Positions 35,915-44,917 of a stretch of 64,000 bases of DNA are shown here, piece by piece. Each line of letters starts with the position of its first letter. Position 1 is the first letter of the stretch. The stretch covers positions 62,001 to 126,000 of the forward strand of contig NZ_AZHT01000027.1 in the NCBI RefSeq assembly GCF_000599605.1, given 5' to 3'. Origin of the DNA: Prevotella sp. HJM029 (GTDB lineage Bacteria; Bacteroidota; Bacteroidia; Bacteroidales; Bacteroidaceae). A program made the position numbers and the translations under genes. Below the pieces are notes generated by a model. The model was not told where the DNA came from. It searched no databases and saw only the letters and a list, made by a program, of their open reading frames with translations.

Positions 35915-37216
35915 ATGAAAAAAGTATTTTTCCTTTTAACCCTGCTATGGCTGAGCCACACAGGTTGGGCACAAACATCCTATCAACCCACGGTTGAAAA
36001 TCGCAAAGCACGCGAACAATTTCAAGACGAGAAGTTTGGCATCTTCCTCCACTGGGGGCTCTATTCCATGCTCGCCCGAGGCGAATGGGTGATGCACAAT
36101 GAGGATATCGACTGCCGGGAATATGCCAAGTTGGCGCAGGCATTCTATCCCTCGCGCTTCAATGCCGACGCATGGGTGAAGGCTATCCGCGACGGTGGCG
36201 CAAAATATATCACCATCACCACGCGCCATCACGATGGATTTTCGCTCTTCAAAACCGCCACCAGCACTTATAACAGTGTGGACGGAACGCCGTTCAAGCG
36301 CGACATCATCAAAGAATTGGCCGAGGCCTGTGCGCGATATGGCGTGAAGCTTCACCTTTATTATTCGCATTTAGACTGGGGACGTGAGGACTATCCGCAA
36401 GGCCGAACGGGCAATGGCACGGGACGCGACAAGACAAAAGCCAACTGGCCCAGCTATTATCAATTTATGAACACACAGCTCACCGAACTGCTCACGCACT
36501 ATGGGCCTGTGGGTGCCATCTGGTTTGATGGCTGGTGGGATCACGATAGCGACGCAAAACCTTTTGATTGGCAACTGCCCGAGCAATATGCACTCATTCA
36601 TCAGCTGCAACCGCAATGTCTCATCGGCAACAACCACCATCAAACACCCTATGCAGGCGAGGACATTCAGATTTTCGAGCGCGACCTTCCGGGCGAAAAT
36701 AAGGCGGGACTTTCGGGGCAAAGCATTGGGCAACTACCCTTGGAATCGTGCCAAACCATCAACGACCATTGGGGCTATTCCATCACCGACAACCATTATA
36801 AAACGCCCAAAGAGCTTATCCAAATGCTGGTACGTGCAGCCGGAAAAAATGCCAATCTGTTGCTCAACATCGGACCTGAACCCAATGGCGACTTACCCAC
36901 TTTGGCACTCGACCGCCTTCATGCCATCGGAGAATGGCTCAAACAATATGGAACAACCATCTATAACACGCGCGGAGGACTCGTGGCACCCCATGATTGG
37001 GGCGTGAGCACGCAGCGCGGCAACCAACTCTTTATCCACATTCTCGATTGCCAAGACAAAAGCCTTTTCATTCCGCTCGGTGGGCGAAAAGTGAAACGGG
37101 CTATGGCATTTTCCACTGGAAAAGCTTTGAAATTCACACCGACAGGCGATGGAATCACCCTGCATCTCGGCCAAACACCCACCGATATCGATTATGTTGT
37201 GACGCTAACACTATGA
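35915..37216 (+). CDS. Alpha-L-fucosidase, glycoside hydrolase family 29
   Basis: 433 residues with a signal peptide ending at GWAQTS, so periplasmic or secreted. GH29 marks: FGIFLHWGLYSMLARGEWVM, YITITTRHHDGFSLF, and AIWFDGWWDHD, whose WFD aspartate is the expected nucleophile; NANLLLNIGPEPNGDLP closes the catalytic barrel. Removes terminal L-fucose from host or plant glycans. No PUL genes (SusC/D) adjoin. A weak promoter-like TACCTTTA lies at 35814-35821, giving a leader of about 85 nt. Codon use is normal for the window. Confidence 0.9.
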   Translation: MKKVFFLLTLLWLSHTGWAQTSYQPTVENRKAREQFQDEKFGIFLHWGLYSMLARGEWVMHNEDIDCREYAKLAQAFYPSRFNADAWVKAIRDGGAKYITITTRHHDGFSLFKTATSTYNSVDGTPFKRDIIKELAEACARYGVKLHLYYSHLDWGREDYPQGRTGNGTGRDKTKANWPSYYQFMNTQLTELLTHYGPVGAIWFDGWWDHDSDAKPFDWQLPEQYALIHQLQPQCLIGNNHHQTPYAGEDIQIFERDLPGENKAGLSGQSIGQLPLESCQTINDHWGYSITDNHYKTPKELIQMLVRAAGKNANLLLNIGPEPNGDLPTLALDRLHAIGEWLKQYGTTIYNTRGGLVAPHDWGVSTQRGNQLFIHILDCQDKSLFIPLGGRKVKRAMAFSTGKALKFTPTGDGITLHLGQTPTDIDYVVTLTL

Positions 37217-37282
37217 ACAAAAGCCGATGCTTGCCACAACATTAATTAAGCTTAAAGGCCAGCGAGCATCAGTTTTTTTTCG

Positions 37283-37290
37283 TACATTTG
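37283..37290 (+). promoter_or_regulatory. -7 box of the DUF4301 - relA unit
   Basis: The plus strand reads TACATTTG preceded by a long T-run; predicted leader about 105 nt. Confidence 0.55.
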
Positions 37291-37402
37291 CATACAAATC
37301 AATCTGCCCGATTACTTAAAAATAGTAATAGAGCAGCGTAAAAATAAAATAAAGCAACAGAAACTTCCTATCATTACTTTTAAAATATAAGCAAACGAAA
37401 CT

Positions 37403-38923
37403 ATGGCATTTACAGAACAAGATCAACAGCAATTAGCCCATCAGGGTATGAACGAGGCACAAGTTAACGAGCAGTTGCACCACTTCCAACAGGGTTTTCC
37501 TTTCTTAAAACTCAAAGCTGCCGCGGCCATTGGCAAAGGGATTATGCAACTGCATGGCGCGGCGATGGAAATCTATCTGTCGAAATGGCAAGACTACTGC
37601 GCAGACCAACACGACATCGTGAAATTTGTGCCGGCCAGCGGTGCAGCCAGTCGCATGTTTAAAATGCTTTTTGCCTTTCTTTCAGCCTCCTATGCGCAAC
37701 CACAAACAAGCGATGAACAGCAATTCTTTGCGCAAATCAAGCAGTTTGCTTTCTACGATGCACTCAATGCGGCCTGCATCAAAAACGAAGGGCAAGACAT
37801 TGATGCACTCATAGCGGCAGGAAAACACAAAGCAATTGTTGAGAATTTGCTACTGAATAAGGGACTAAACTATGGCACTTTACCAAAAGGTTTGCTGCAG
37901 TTTCATCGCTACCCCGATGGAGCACGCACTCCATTGGCCGAACACTTGGTTGAAGCGGCACAATATGCCGCCTGCGGAAAACGTGCAAAAATACATTTCA
38001 CGGTGAGCCATCAACACCTCGATTTGTTCCAAAAAGAGGCCGAACAAGCAGCCCAGCAATTCAGCAAACAATTAGATATGGACTATGATATCAGTTTTTC
38101 GGAACAAAGTTTGGCCACCGACACACTTGCAGTGCAGTTAGATAACACACCCTTTCGAACAGCCGATGGCAAGCTCCTCTTTCGTCCTGGCGGGCATGGT
38201 GCATTGCTCAAAAATCTGCAAGCCTTGGCAGCTGACATCGTGTTTATTAAGAATATCGACAATGTGGTACCCGATAAGTTGAAAGCCTCCACCACCCTCT
38301 ACAAACAACTTTTGGCTGGCTATTTGGTGACACAGCAGCAACAGGCCTTCGCCTATTTGCGGGAATTGGACAAAGGCGTACCCACACGTCCTAAAATGCT
38401 CGAAATGCTTCGCTTTGTAGAACAAACTTTGTGTTGCCAAAAGGAGGGCGTTGCCAACTTAGACGACAAGGCTTTGGCAGACTATCTGCACGAGAAACTC
38501 AACCGCCCGATGCGCGTTTGTGGCATGGTGAGAAATGTTGGTGAACCCGGTGGCGGCCCATTCCTTTGCTATAACGCCGATGGAAGCGTGAGCTTGCAAA
38601 TCTTAGAACGCACGCAAATCGACGACAACAACCCCGAAGCAGTGGCTATGTTCCAGCAGGGCACGCATTTCAATCCTGTCGATTTGGTTTGCGCTTTACG
38701 CGACTACCAAGGTCACCCCTTTAATTTGCAACAATATGTCGACCCACAAACAGGCTTCATTAGCCACAAAAGCAAAGATGGACGCGAATTAAAAGCCTTG
38801 GAATTGCCAGGCCTTTGGAATGGTGCCATGAGCCAATGGAACACCATGTTTGTGGAAGTGCCGTTAGAAACTTTTAATCCTGTGAAAACAGTGAACGATT
38901 TATTACGGAAGGAACATCAATGA
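37403..38923 (+). CDS. DUF4301 family protein
   Basis: 506 residues, no signal peptide. Conserved text: FVPASGAASRMFKMLF near residue 75, ALLKNLQALAADIVFIKNIDNVVPD in the middle, and GMVRNVGEPGGGPFLCYNADG toward the end. The ASGAASRMF and GHGALL segments recall nucleotidyltransferase-like folds that bind a sugar nucleotide, but I only infer this. The family is nearly confined to Bacteroidota and has no assigned function. The stop overlaps the start of the (p)ppGpp synthetase gene by 4 nt. Confidence 0.8.
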   Translation: MAFTEQDQQQLAHQGMNEAQVNEQLHHFQQGFPFLKLKAAAAIGKGIMQLHGAAMEIYLSKWQDYCADQHDIVKFVPASGAASRMFKMLFAFLSASYAQPQTSDEQQFFAQIKQFAFYDALNAACIKNEGQDIDALIAAGKHKAIVENLLLNKGLNYGTLPKGLLQFHRYPDGARTPLAEHLVEAAQYAACGKRAKIHFTVSHQHLDLFQKEAEQAAQQFSKQLDMDYDISFSEQSLATDTLAVQLDNTPFRTADGKLLFRPGGHGALLKNLQALAADIVFIKNIDNVVPDKLKASTTLYKQLLAGYLVTQQQQAFAYLRELDKGVPTRPKMLEMLRFVEQTLCCQKEGVANLDDKALADYLHEKLNRPMRVCGMVRNVGEPGGGPFLCYNADGSVSLQILERTQIDDNNPEAVAMFQQGTHFNPVDLVCALRDYQGHPFNLQQYVDPQTGFISHKSKDGRELKALELPGLWNGAMSQWNTMFVEVPLETFNPVKTVNDLLRKEHQ

Positions 38924-41124
38924 AGAAAGAAAAGATTGAATTCACACTCGAAGAAATTGAAGAAACCAAGCAGCTGCTCGGCCAACTCAAAAACGCTATT
39001 GGCGAGACGCTTAACGCCAACGATGAGGAATTGTTGCGGGAGCAATTAACACAAGCTATCGCTAATGGACAAATCCAACGCGATGTGTTTGGACTTAACC
39101 CTGTACTGCAATCGCTACGCACAGCACAGATAGCTGTCAATGAGATTGGGCTGAAGCGCGATGGTGTGCTGGCTACTATCCTCTTTACTTTGGTTATCGA
39201 TGGGCATCTGCCGTTGGAGGATATTCGCCAAAAATATGGCAATGGTGTGGCGCACATCATCCATGGTTTGGTAAAGATTCACGAACTCTACAAAAAGAAT
39301 CCCATCATCGAGAGCGAGAACTTCAGAAACCTGCTTATCTCGTTTTCTGAAGATATGCGTGTCATCCTCATCATGATAGCCGACCGCGTAAATATCATGC
39401 GGCAAATTCGCGACACCGATGCTGTGGAAGCCAAGCAGAAAGTGAGCGAGGAAGCCAGCTACCTCTATGCCCCACTTGCCCATAAGTTGGGATTATACAA
39501 GCTGAAAAGCGAACTTGAAGACCTTAGTCTAAAATATTTGGAGCATGATGCTTACTATGCTATCAAAGATGCTCTGAATGCCACAAAATCATCGAGAGAT
39601 GCCTATATTAAACGATTTATCGACCCAATTGAAGCGAAACTCAAAGCCGCAGGCCTCTCATTTCACATGAAAGGGCGCACCAAGAGCATTCACTCCATTT
39701 GGCAAAAGATGAAAAAACAGCACTGCAAATTCGAAGGAATCTATGATCTTTTTGCCATCCGCATCATCTTAGATGCGCCGTTGGAGAAAGAGAAAATGCA
39801 ATGCTGGCAGGTGTATTCTATCATCACCGACATGTATCAACCTAACCCAAAACGGTTGCGCGACTGGCTCAGTGTGCCCAAAAGTAATGGGTATGAGAGC
39901 CTGCACATCACCGTTTTGGGGCCAGAGAACAAATGGGTGGAAGTGCAAATTCGCACAGAACGCATGGATGAAATTGCCGAACATGGCTTGGCTGCACATT
40001 GGCGTTATAAGGGTGTGAAGAGCGAAGGCGGCGTTGATGAATGGTTGGCCAACATCCGATCGGCGTTAGAAAACAACGACGATTTGCAACTTATGGACCA
40101 ATTTAAGCTCGATCTTTACGAAGATGAGGTTTATGTGTTCACACCAAAAGGCGACCTACTGAAGTTTCCAAAGGGTGCCACGCTGCTCGACTTTGCCTAT
40201 CACATTCATTCCAATGTGGGCAGCAGTTGCGTGGGAGGCCGCATCAACGGCAAGAATGTGAGTTTCCGAGAAGTGCTCCATTCGGGCGACACCGTAGAGG
40301 TACTCACCCAAAACAACCAATGCCCCAAGCGCGATTGGCTCAACATTGTGAAGACAAGCAAGGCGAAAGCGAAAATTCGTCTCGCATTGAAAGAAACGCA
40401 AGCTAAAGATAGTCTCTACGCCAAAGAATTGTTGGAGCGACGTTTTAAGAACAAGAAAATCGAGGTGGAAGAAAGTCTTATGTCACAGCTTATCAAGAAA
40501 ATGGGCTACAAAGAAACCTCCGATTTTTATAAAGACATTGCTGACGAGCGGTTAGATGCCAACACTGTGATTGAGAAGTATCTTGAATTGCGCAATGGCG
40601 AGAGCAATACTAAGCCCACAGAGAGTGCCGAAAACTTTGAATATGAAAACCCTAACGAGCAGTTACTGCAAAACAACAGCGACGTGCTCGTGATTGATAA
40701 AAACCTCAAAGGCATCGATTACAAGCTGGCACAATGCTGTCATCCCATCTATGGCGATGATGTTTTTGGCTTCGTTACCGTGAGTGGCGGCATCACTATC
40801 CATCGCACCACCTGCCCTAATGCGCCCGAACTGCGCAAACGTTTCGGCTATCGCATGGTGAAAGCCAAATGGAGTGGCAAGGGAACAAGCCAATATGCCA
40901 TCACCCTGCGCATCATTGGGCACGATGATATCGGCATTGTGAGTAACATCACCAACATCATTTCCAAGGAAGACAAGCTCACCATGCGCTCCATCAACAT
41001 CGATTCCCACGATGGGCTCTTCAGTGGCAACGTGGTGCTGTTTATCGAAGACAACAGCAAGCTCAACCTGCTCATCAAGAAACTCAAAACTGTTAAGGGT
41101 GTGAAGCAAATCATCCGACTATAA
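38920..41124 (+). CDS. relA: RelA/SpoT homologue, synthetase with degenerate hydrolase domain
   Basis: 734 residues. The N-terminal region aligns with the HD hydrolase domain, but the HD dyad is gone: where relatives read LHDCVKDG this protein reads ILFTLVIDG (F89, T90), and ADRVNIMR replaces ADRLHNMR. The synthetase domain is intact (GRTKSIHSIWQKMKK, FEGIYDLFAIRIIL, SNGYESLHITVLGP, EHGLAAHWRYKG). Then a TGS domain (VFTPKGDLLKFPKGATLLDF), a zinc-finger-like CCHPIYGDDVFGFV, and a C-terminal ACT domain (GHDDIGIVSNITNIISKED). It should make but not degrade (p)ppGpp. Coupled to DUF4301 by a 4-nt overlap and followed after 11 nt by DUF1460. Confidence 0.9.
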   Translation: MKKEKIEFTLEEIEETKQLLGQLKNAIGETLNANDEELLREQLTQAIANGQIQRDVFGLNPVLQSLRTAQIAVNEIGLKRDGVLATILFTLVIDGHLPLEDIRQKYGNGVAHIIHGLVKIHELYKKNPIIESENFRNLLISFSEDMRVILIMIADRVNIMRQIRDTDAVEAKQKVSEEASYLYAPLAHKLGLYKLKSELEDLSLKYLEHDAYYAIKDALNATKSSRDAYIKRFIDPIEAKLKAAGLSFHMKGRTKSIHSIWQKMKKQHCKFEGIYDLFAIRIILDAPLEKEKMQCWQVYSIITDMYQPNPKRLRDWLSVPKSNGYESLHITVLGPENKWVEVQIRTERMDEIAEHGLAAHWRYKGVKSEGGVDEWLANIRSALENNDDLQLMDQFKLDLYEDEVYVFTPKGDLLKFPKGATLLDFAYHIHSNVGSSCVGGRINGKNVSFREVLHSGDTVEVLTQNNQCPKRDWLNIVKTSKAKAKIRLALKETQAKDSLYAKELLERRFKNKKIEVEESLMSQLIKKMGYKETSDFYKDIADERLDANTVIEKYLELRNGESNTKPTESAENFEYENPNEQLLQNNSDVLVIDKNLKGIDYKLAQCCHPIYGDDVFGFVTVSGGITIHRTTCPNAPELRKRFGYRMVKAKWSGKGTSQYAITLRIIGHDDIGIVSNITNIISKEDKLTMRSINIDSHDGLFSGNVVLFIEDNSKLNLLIKKLKTVKGVKQIIRL

Positions 41125-41135
41125 TCCTCAAGCTT

Positions 41136-41984
41136 ATGAAATTTTTAAAACTCTTCATTGTGTGCTGCCTAATGGGCTCAACAGCTAAAGCACAATCCAT
41201 CAGTTACACGCGAACGGATAGCCTCCGTGTGGTACATCTGCTCAAGTTGGGGCACAAACAACCTGCTAACACCAACTTCATGCTGTTCTATGCACGCCAA
41301 CTTAAAGGTCTGCCCTACGTGGCACAAACATTGGAAATCCACGCCAACGAGCGCCTTGTTATCAATTTGCGCCAATTAGATTGCACCACATACGTTGAAA
41401 ATGTTTTGGCACTCGCACTCTGTGCCAAGCATGGGCACGAACGTTTTGAAGACTTTTGTCACTATTTACAAAAGATTCGTTATGAGGACAATCAAGTGCA
41501 CTACACGCATCGGCTGCACTATTTCTCAGAATGGATTGCCGACAATGAGCGCATTGGGCTCGTAAAAGAGGTGCAAACACCCAATCCCCCTTTTACAGCT
41601 CAACAGCAAATCAAAGTAGATTTTATGAGCACGCATGCCGAAAAATACCCCATGCTCGTGCAACATCCCGAGTGGATTAGCCCCATTGCTCAACGCGAAC
41701 AAAAGGTGAACACCCTCACGCCACGCTACATTCCCACGCAAATTATCAGCAATACGCCCGCTTGCCGCGAAGCAATTCACGATGGTGACATCCTGGCATT
41801 GGTCACCAATAAATCGGGATTAGACATTTCTCACGTGGGCATTGCCGTGTGGCACAAGGATGGCCTCCATCTACTCAACGCGAGTTTACTACAAAAACGT
41901 GTGGTGGAGGACAAGCAACTACTGGCCGACTACCTTCGAAAACGCGGTGCACAATTAGGCATCCGCGTGGTTAGAGCCTTATAG
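41136..41984 (+). CDS. DUF1460 / N-acetylmuramoyl-L-alanine amidase-like protein
   Basis: 282 residues, signal peptide ending at AKAQS. DUF1460 (NlpC/P60 superfamily) features: candidate nucleophile C83 in QLDCTTYVENVLAL and histidine in GLDISHVGIAVWHKDG. This fits a periplasmic cysteine peptidase or amidase acting on peptidoglycan; Bacteroides structures of the family support a cell-wall role. The last gene of the DUF4301 - relA - DUF1460 run. Confidence 0.82.
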   Translation: MKFLKLFIVCCLMGSTAKAQSISYTRTDSLRVVHLLKLGHKQPANTNFMLFYARQLKGLPYVAQTLEIHANERLVINLRQLDCTTYVENVLALALCAKHGHERFEDFCHYLQKIRYEDNQVHYTHRLHYFSEWIADNERIGLVKEVQTPNPPFTAQQQIKVDFMSTHAEKYPMLVQHPEWISPIAQREQKVNTLTPRYIPTQIISNTPACREAIHDGDILALVTNKSGLDISHVGIAVWHKDGLHLLNASLLQKRVVEDKQLLADYLRKRGAQLGIRVVRAL

Positions 41985-42030
41985 ATATAACCAAGAATAC
42001 TTGCAATGAAAAAAGCAAGTTCTTGGAATA

Positions 42031-42073
42031 AGCAAACAAAAATACCTCAAGAAGAGATTCCTCTTGAGGTATT
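42031..42073 (-). terminator. Terminator of fhs (possibly bidirectional)
   Basis: Perfect 12-bp stem AATACCTCAAGA / TCTTGAGGTATT with a 9-nt loop; on the minus strand it runs into TTTTTGTTTG. Positioned 66 nt past the fhs stop and between convergent genes. Confidence 0.8.
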
Positions 42074-42138
42074 CTGAAGAAAAATATTCAAAACAAGTGG
42101 TTTTATGATGTTACAATCCTCTAAAAGCCACTTGCCCA

Positions 42139-43806
42139 TTAGGACAAACCTACAATCTCACCCTCTTCAAAATGAATGGCTTCGGCTTGCGGATGAAGCG
42201 GCAATCCTGGCATACGCATGATGTTTCCTGCAATAGCTACAATCATTTCGGCTCCCGCATTGATCACGAAATCTTGAATGGTAATGGCAAAATCAGTCGG
42301 GACTCCACGCCTCGAGGCATCATCACTGAAAGAATATTGCGTCTTGGCCACACACACAGGAAAGTGGTCATAGCCCCATTGTCTTATCTGATGTGCCATG
42401 TTTAAAGCCTGCTTTGTGAACACAACACCATCGGCACCATAGACAATCTTGGCTATCTTGCACACTTTTTCTTGCACATCGTCAGCCTCATCGTAACCAT
42501 ATTTCACTCCCGAAGAGGCATGTTTGGCTATAGTTTCGGCAGCCAAGCGCGCCAAATCCTCGCAGCCTTCACCGCCGCGAGCAAAGGCTTCATTCACAGA
42601 AAAGCCAATATTTTGTGCAGCACAATGCGCTGCTACAAGCGCAAGTTCTTCGGCGGTGTCGCTATCAAATCGATTGAGTGTCACCACAACTGTTTGCCCC
42701 ATGCGCTGCAAATTGCTCACATGACGGTCTAAATTAGCCAACCCACGCTCCACACAAGCCAACTGTTCGCTGGTAGGTGTGTCGATGGTGCCACCCCCAT
42801 GCTCTTTCAATCCACGAATGGTGGCGACCAAAACGGTGAGTTGGGGATGGATATGCGCCTTGCGACATTTAATATCCAAGAACTTCTCGGCACCCAAATC
42901 AGCACCAAAACCAGCCTCGGTAACAGCATAATCGCTAAACGTCATGGCCAATTTCGTGGCCATAATACTATTACAGCCATGCGCAATGTTGGCAAAAGGC
43001 CCACCATGAATGAAGGCAGGTGTGCCTTCTAACGTCTGAACCAAATTGGGTTGCAGCGCATCTTGCAACAATACTGCGATGGCACCCGCCACACCTAAAT
43101 CTTTTACGCAAAAGGGTTTGTCGTCCAAAGTTACACCTAACAAGATGTTTTCAATGCGACGCTGCAAATCGTTCATGTCGGTAGCCAGACAAAGAATGGC
43201 CATCAGCTCGCTGGCAGGAGTAATATCGAAGCCGCTTTCGCGCATCAGTCCGTTGCTCTTGCCACCCAAACCTGTGATGATGTTGCGCAGGTTGCGATCG
43301 TTTACATCCAACACACGCCGCCACACCACCTCTTTCAAAGCAAAGCCCTCGCGGTGGTGCTGATAGAGATAATTGTCCAACAACGCTGCAATCATGTTGT
43401 GCGCCACGGTAATAGCATGGAAATCGCCCGTGAAATGCAAATTAATTTTGTGCATGGGTACCACCTGTGCATAGCCGCCTCCCGTGGCACCGCCCTTCAT
43501 TCCAAAGCATGGTCCGAGTGAAGGTTCGCGCAAAGCCAAGGCTGACTTCATCCCTAAACGATTCAAAGCCATCGACAATCCCACGCTCACCGTGGTTTTA
43601 CCTATGCCCGCTTTCGTGGGACTCATGGCCGTCACCAAAATCAAATGATTTTGTTTCACGCGGTTTTCATCTATCAACTCGGCGGGGACTTTGGCGATGT
43701 GGCGCCCATAATACTCGAGTTTCTCTGTGGGAATACCACAGCCTTGCGCAATGTCGTTGATGTCTTTCAACCGACATTCGCGCGCAATTTCAAGGTCTGT
43801 CTTCAT
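42139..43806 (-). CDS. fhs: Formate--tetrahydrofolate ligase
   Basis: 555 residues. Joins formate to tetrahydrofolate with ATP, giving 10-formyl-THF for purine and initiator-tRNA formylation. The P-loop is TKAGIGKTT (64-72); LREPSLGPCFGMKGGATGGG and FTGDFHAITVAHNMIAALLDN are diagnostic; VPTDFAITIQDFVINAGAEM closes the protein. Length is normal. Single-gene unit with a promoter box about 100 nt upstream and a strong terminator. Confidence 0.96.
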   Translation of the reverse strand: MKTDLEIARECRLKDINDIAQGCGIPTEKLEYYGRHIAKVPAELIDENRVKQNHLILVTAMSPTKAGIGKTTVSVGLSMALNRLGMKSALALREPSLGPCFGMKGGATGGGYAQVVPMHKINLHFTGDFHAITVAHNMIAALLDNYLYQHHREGFALKEVVWRRVLDVNDRNLRNIITGLGGKSNGLMRESGFDITPASELMAILCLATDMNDLQRRIENILLGVTLDDKPFCVKDLGVAGAIAVLLQDALQPNLVQTLEGTPAFIHGGPFANIAHGCNSIMATKLAMTFSDYAVTEAGFGADLGAEKFLDIKCRKAHIHPQLTVLVATIRGLKEHGGGTIDTPTSEQLACVERGLANLDRHVSNLQRMGQTVVVTLNRFDSDTAEELALVAAHCAAQNIGFSVNEAFARGGEGCEDLARLAAETIAKHASSGVKYGYDEADDVQEKVCKIAKIVYGADGVVFTKQALNMAHQIRQWGYDHFPVCVAKTQYSFSDDASRRGVPTDFAITIQDFVINAGAEMIVAIAGNIMRMPGLPLHPQAEAIHFEEGEIVGLS

Positions 43807-43908
43807 CTACTTTTGTTAAGGGTTGGATATTTTATTTGTGCTGATACAAGCATGCAGCATTGTTAAAAGGCCAGTGCCACTCGCATTACAAGCAACAACT
43901 GCCGCCCA

Positions 43909-43916
43909 CAAAGGTA
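43909..43916 (-). promoter_or_regulatory. -7 box of fhs
   Basis: The minus strand reads TACCTTTG; predicted start near 43902, leader about 95 nt. Confidence 0.5.
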
Positions 43917-43978
43917 CAAAGATTTTGTTAAAAGACAGATGCTTTAAAAGATTATCTGCATTTCGCAGTTGGAATGGA

Positions 43979-44704
43979 CTAACGACGCCAGCCAAAAACG
44001 CCACCCCTCATGGGAATAGAGCCAGAGTTTGTTCCGAAAGTACCTCCACGATACGTCTCTAAACGGTGCCCTTCACGTGGTGATAACATCCGTGTGCTGC
44101 TGGGACGACGATTAAACGCGCCACCATACGTACGCCAATTGGGAACACCATCCATATATTGTTGTTCATCAACACCCCTGCCATAACGACCTTGATTGTA
44201 GCTATCACGCATTCCATAATATCCACGTCTTTCACATCGCCCAAAGCTACGACCACTATACCAACTGCGACCTCCATTCAAACGCCAACTGTGTCCGCCA
44301 TTATAAACATCATAAAAGCTTGGCCGACCGAAATAATAATAGTCACGGCGTGGATAGCGTGCATACACTCTAAAGCACCAATAGCCTGCATCCCAATAGA
44401 GGGGACGCATAAAATACTCCGTTTCACAGTAGCTACGATACTGCCAGTCCATCAGCACATAACTCAAATCCATATTGCGCTGTGTCCAATAAGGTCCATA
44501 GAGATCTTCACGATAGCGAACATTCATCAAATAATCGAAGTTTATTTCATAAGCAGCTTCATACTGTTCATCGGTAAGATTCAGTTCATAAGCCATCTTA
44601 TCGGTGAGGAAAAGTGCTTGCTGACGCACTTGTTCATAGCTCATAGCCGCAGCAGAAAACGTCGCAGCGAAACTCATTACCAAAAATAATATCCATTTCT
44701 TCAT
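43979..44704 (-). CDS. Exported Arg/Gly/Tyr-rich protein, conserved in Bacteroidales
   Basis: 241 residues, signal peptide ending near SAAAMS. The first part has an LTxxQ-like helical pattern (FLTDKMAYELNLTDEQYEA), as in periplasmic Spy-like sensors or chaperones. The middle is very rich in Tyr and Trp (WDAGYWCFRVYARYPRRDYY) and the rest is Arg/Gly/Tyr/Ser-rich with little predicted structure, ending GGVFGWRR. Homologues with the same start are known to me only as hypothetical proteins. Single-gene unit; no assigned function. Confidence 0.72.
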   Translation of the reverse strand: MKKWILFLVMSFAATFSAAAMSYEQVRQQALFLTDKMAYELNLTDEQYEAAYEINFDYLMNVRYREDLYGPYWTQRNMDLSYVLMDWQYRSYCETEYFMRPLYWDAGYWCFRVYARYPRRDYYYFGRPSFYDVYNGGHSWRLNGGRSWYSGRSFGRCERRGYYGMRDSYNQGRYGRGVDEQQYMDGVPNWRTYGGAFNRRPSSTRMLSPREGHRLETYRGGTFGTNSGSIPMRGGVFGWRR

Positions 44705-44841
44705 CGTCTATTCCTCCATTTTTCTTGTGAATAAAAAAATACTTCTTGCACACCATCACGCACAAAATTAAACACCACACTACAATAATCCTACAACCAT
44801 TTCCCTATACGTGCGGAGGATATTCCCTAACTTCGCATGAT

Positions 44842-44892
44842 GAAAATACAAAAAGCGTTGCAAGGTGCCATGCTCGGCATCTTGCAACGCTT
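44842..44892 (-). terminator. Terminator of fimbrillin-like cassette 2
   Basis: The arms AAGCGTTGCAAGGTGCC (44853-44869) and GGCATCTTGCAACGCTT (44876-44892) form a 17-bp stem with one G-T pair and a 6-nt loop; on the minus strand it is followed by TTTTTGTATTTTC. Confidence 0.85.
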
Positions 44893-44917
44893 GAAGATAA
44901 TGAATGATAAAAATGAT

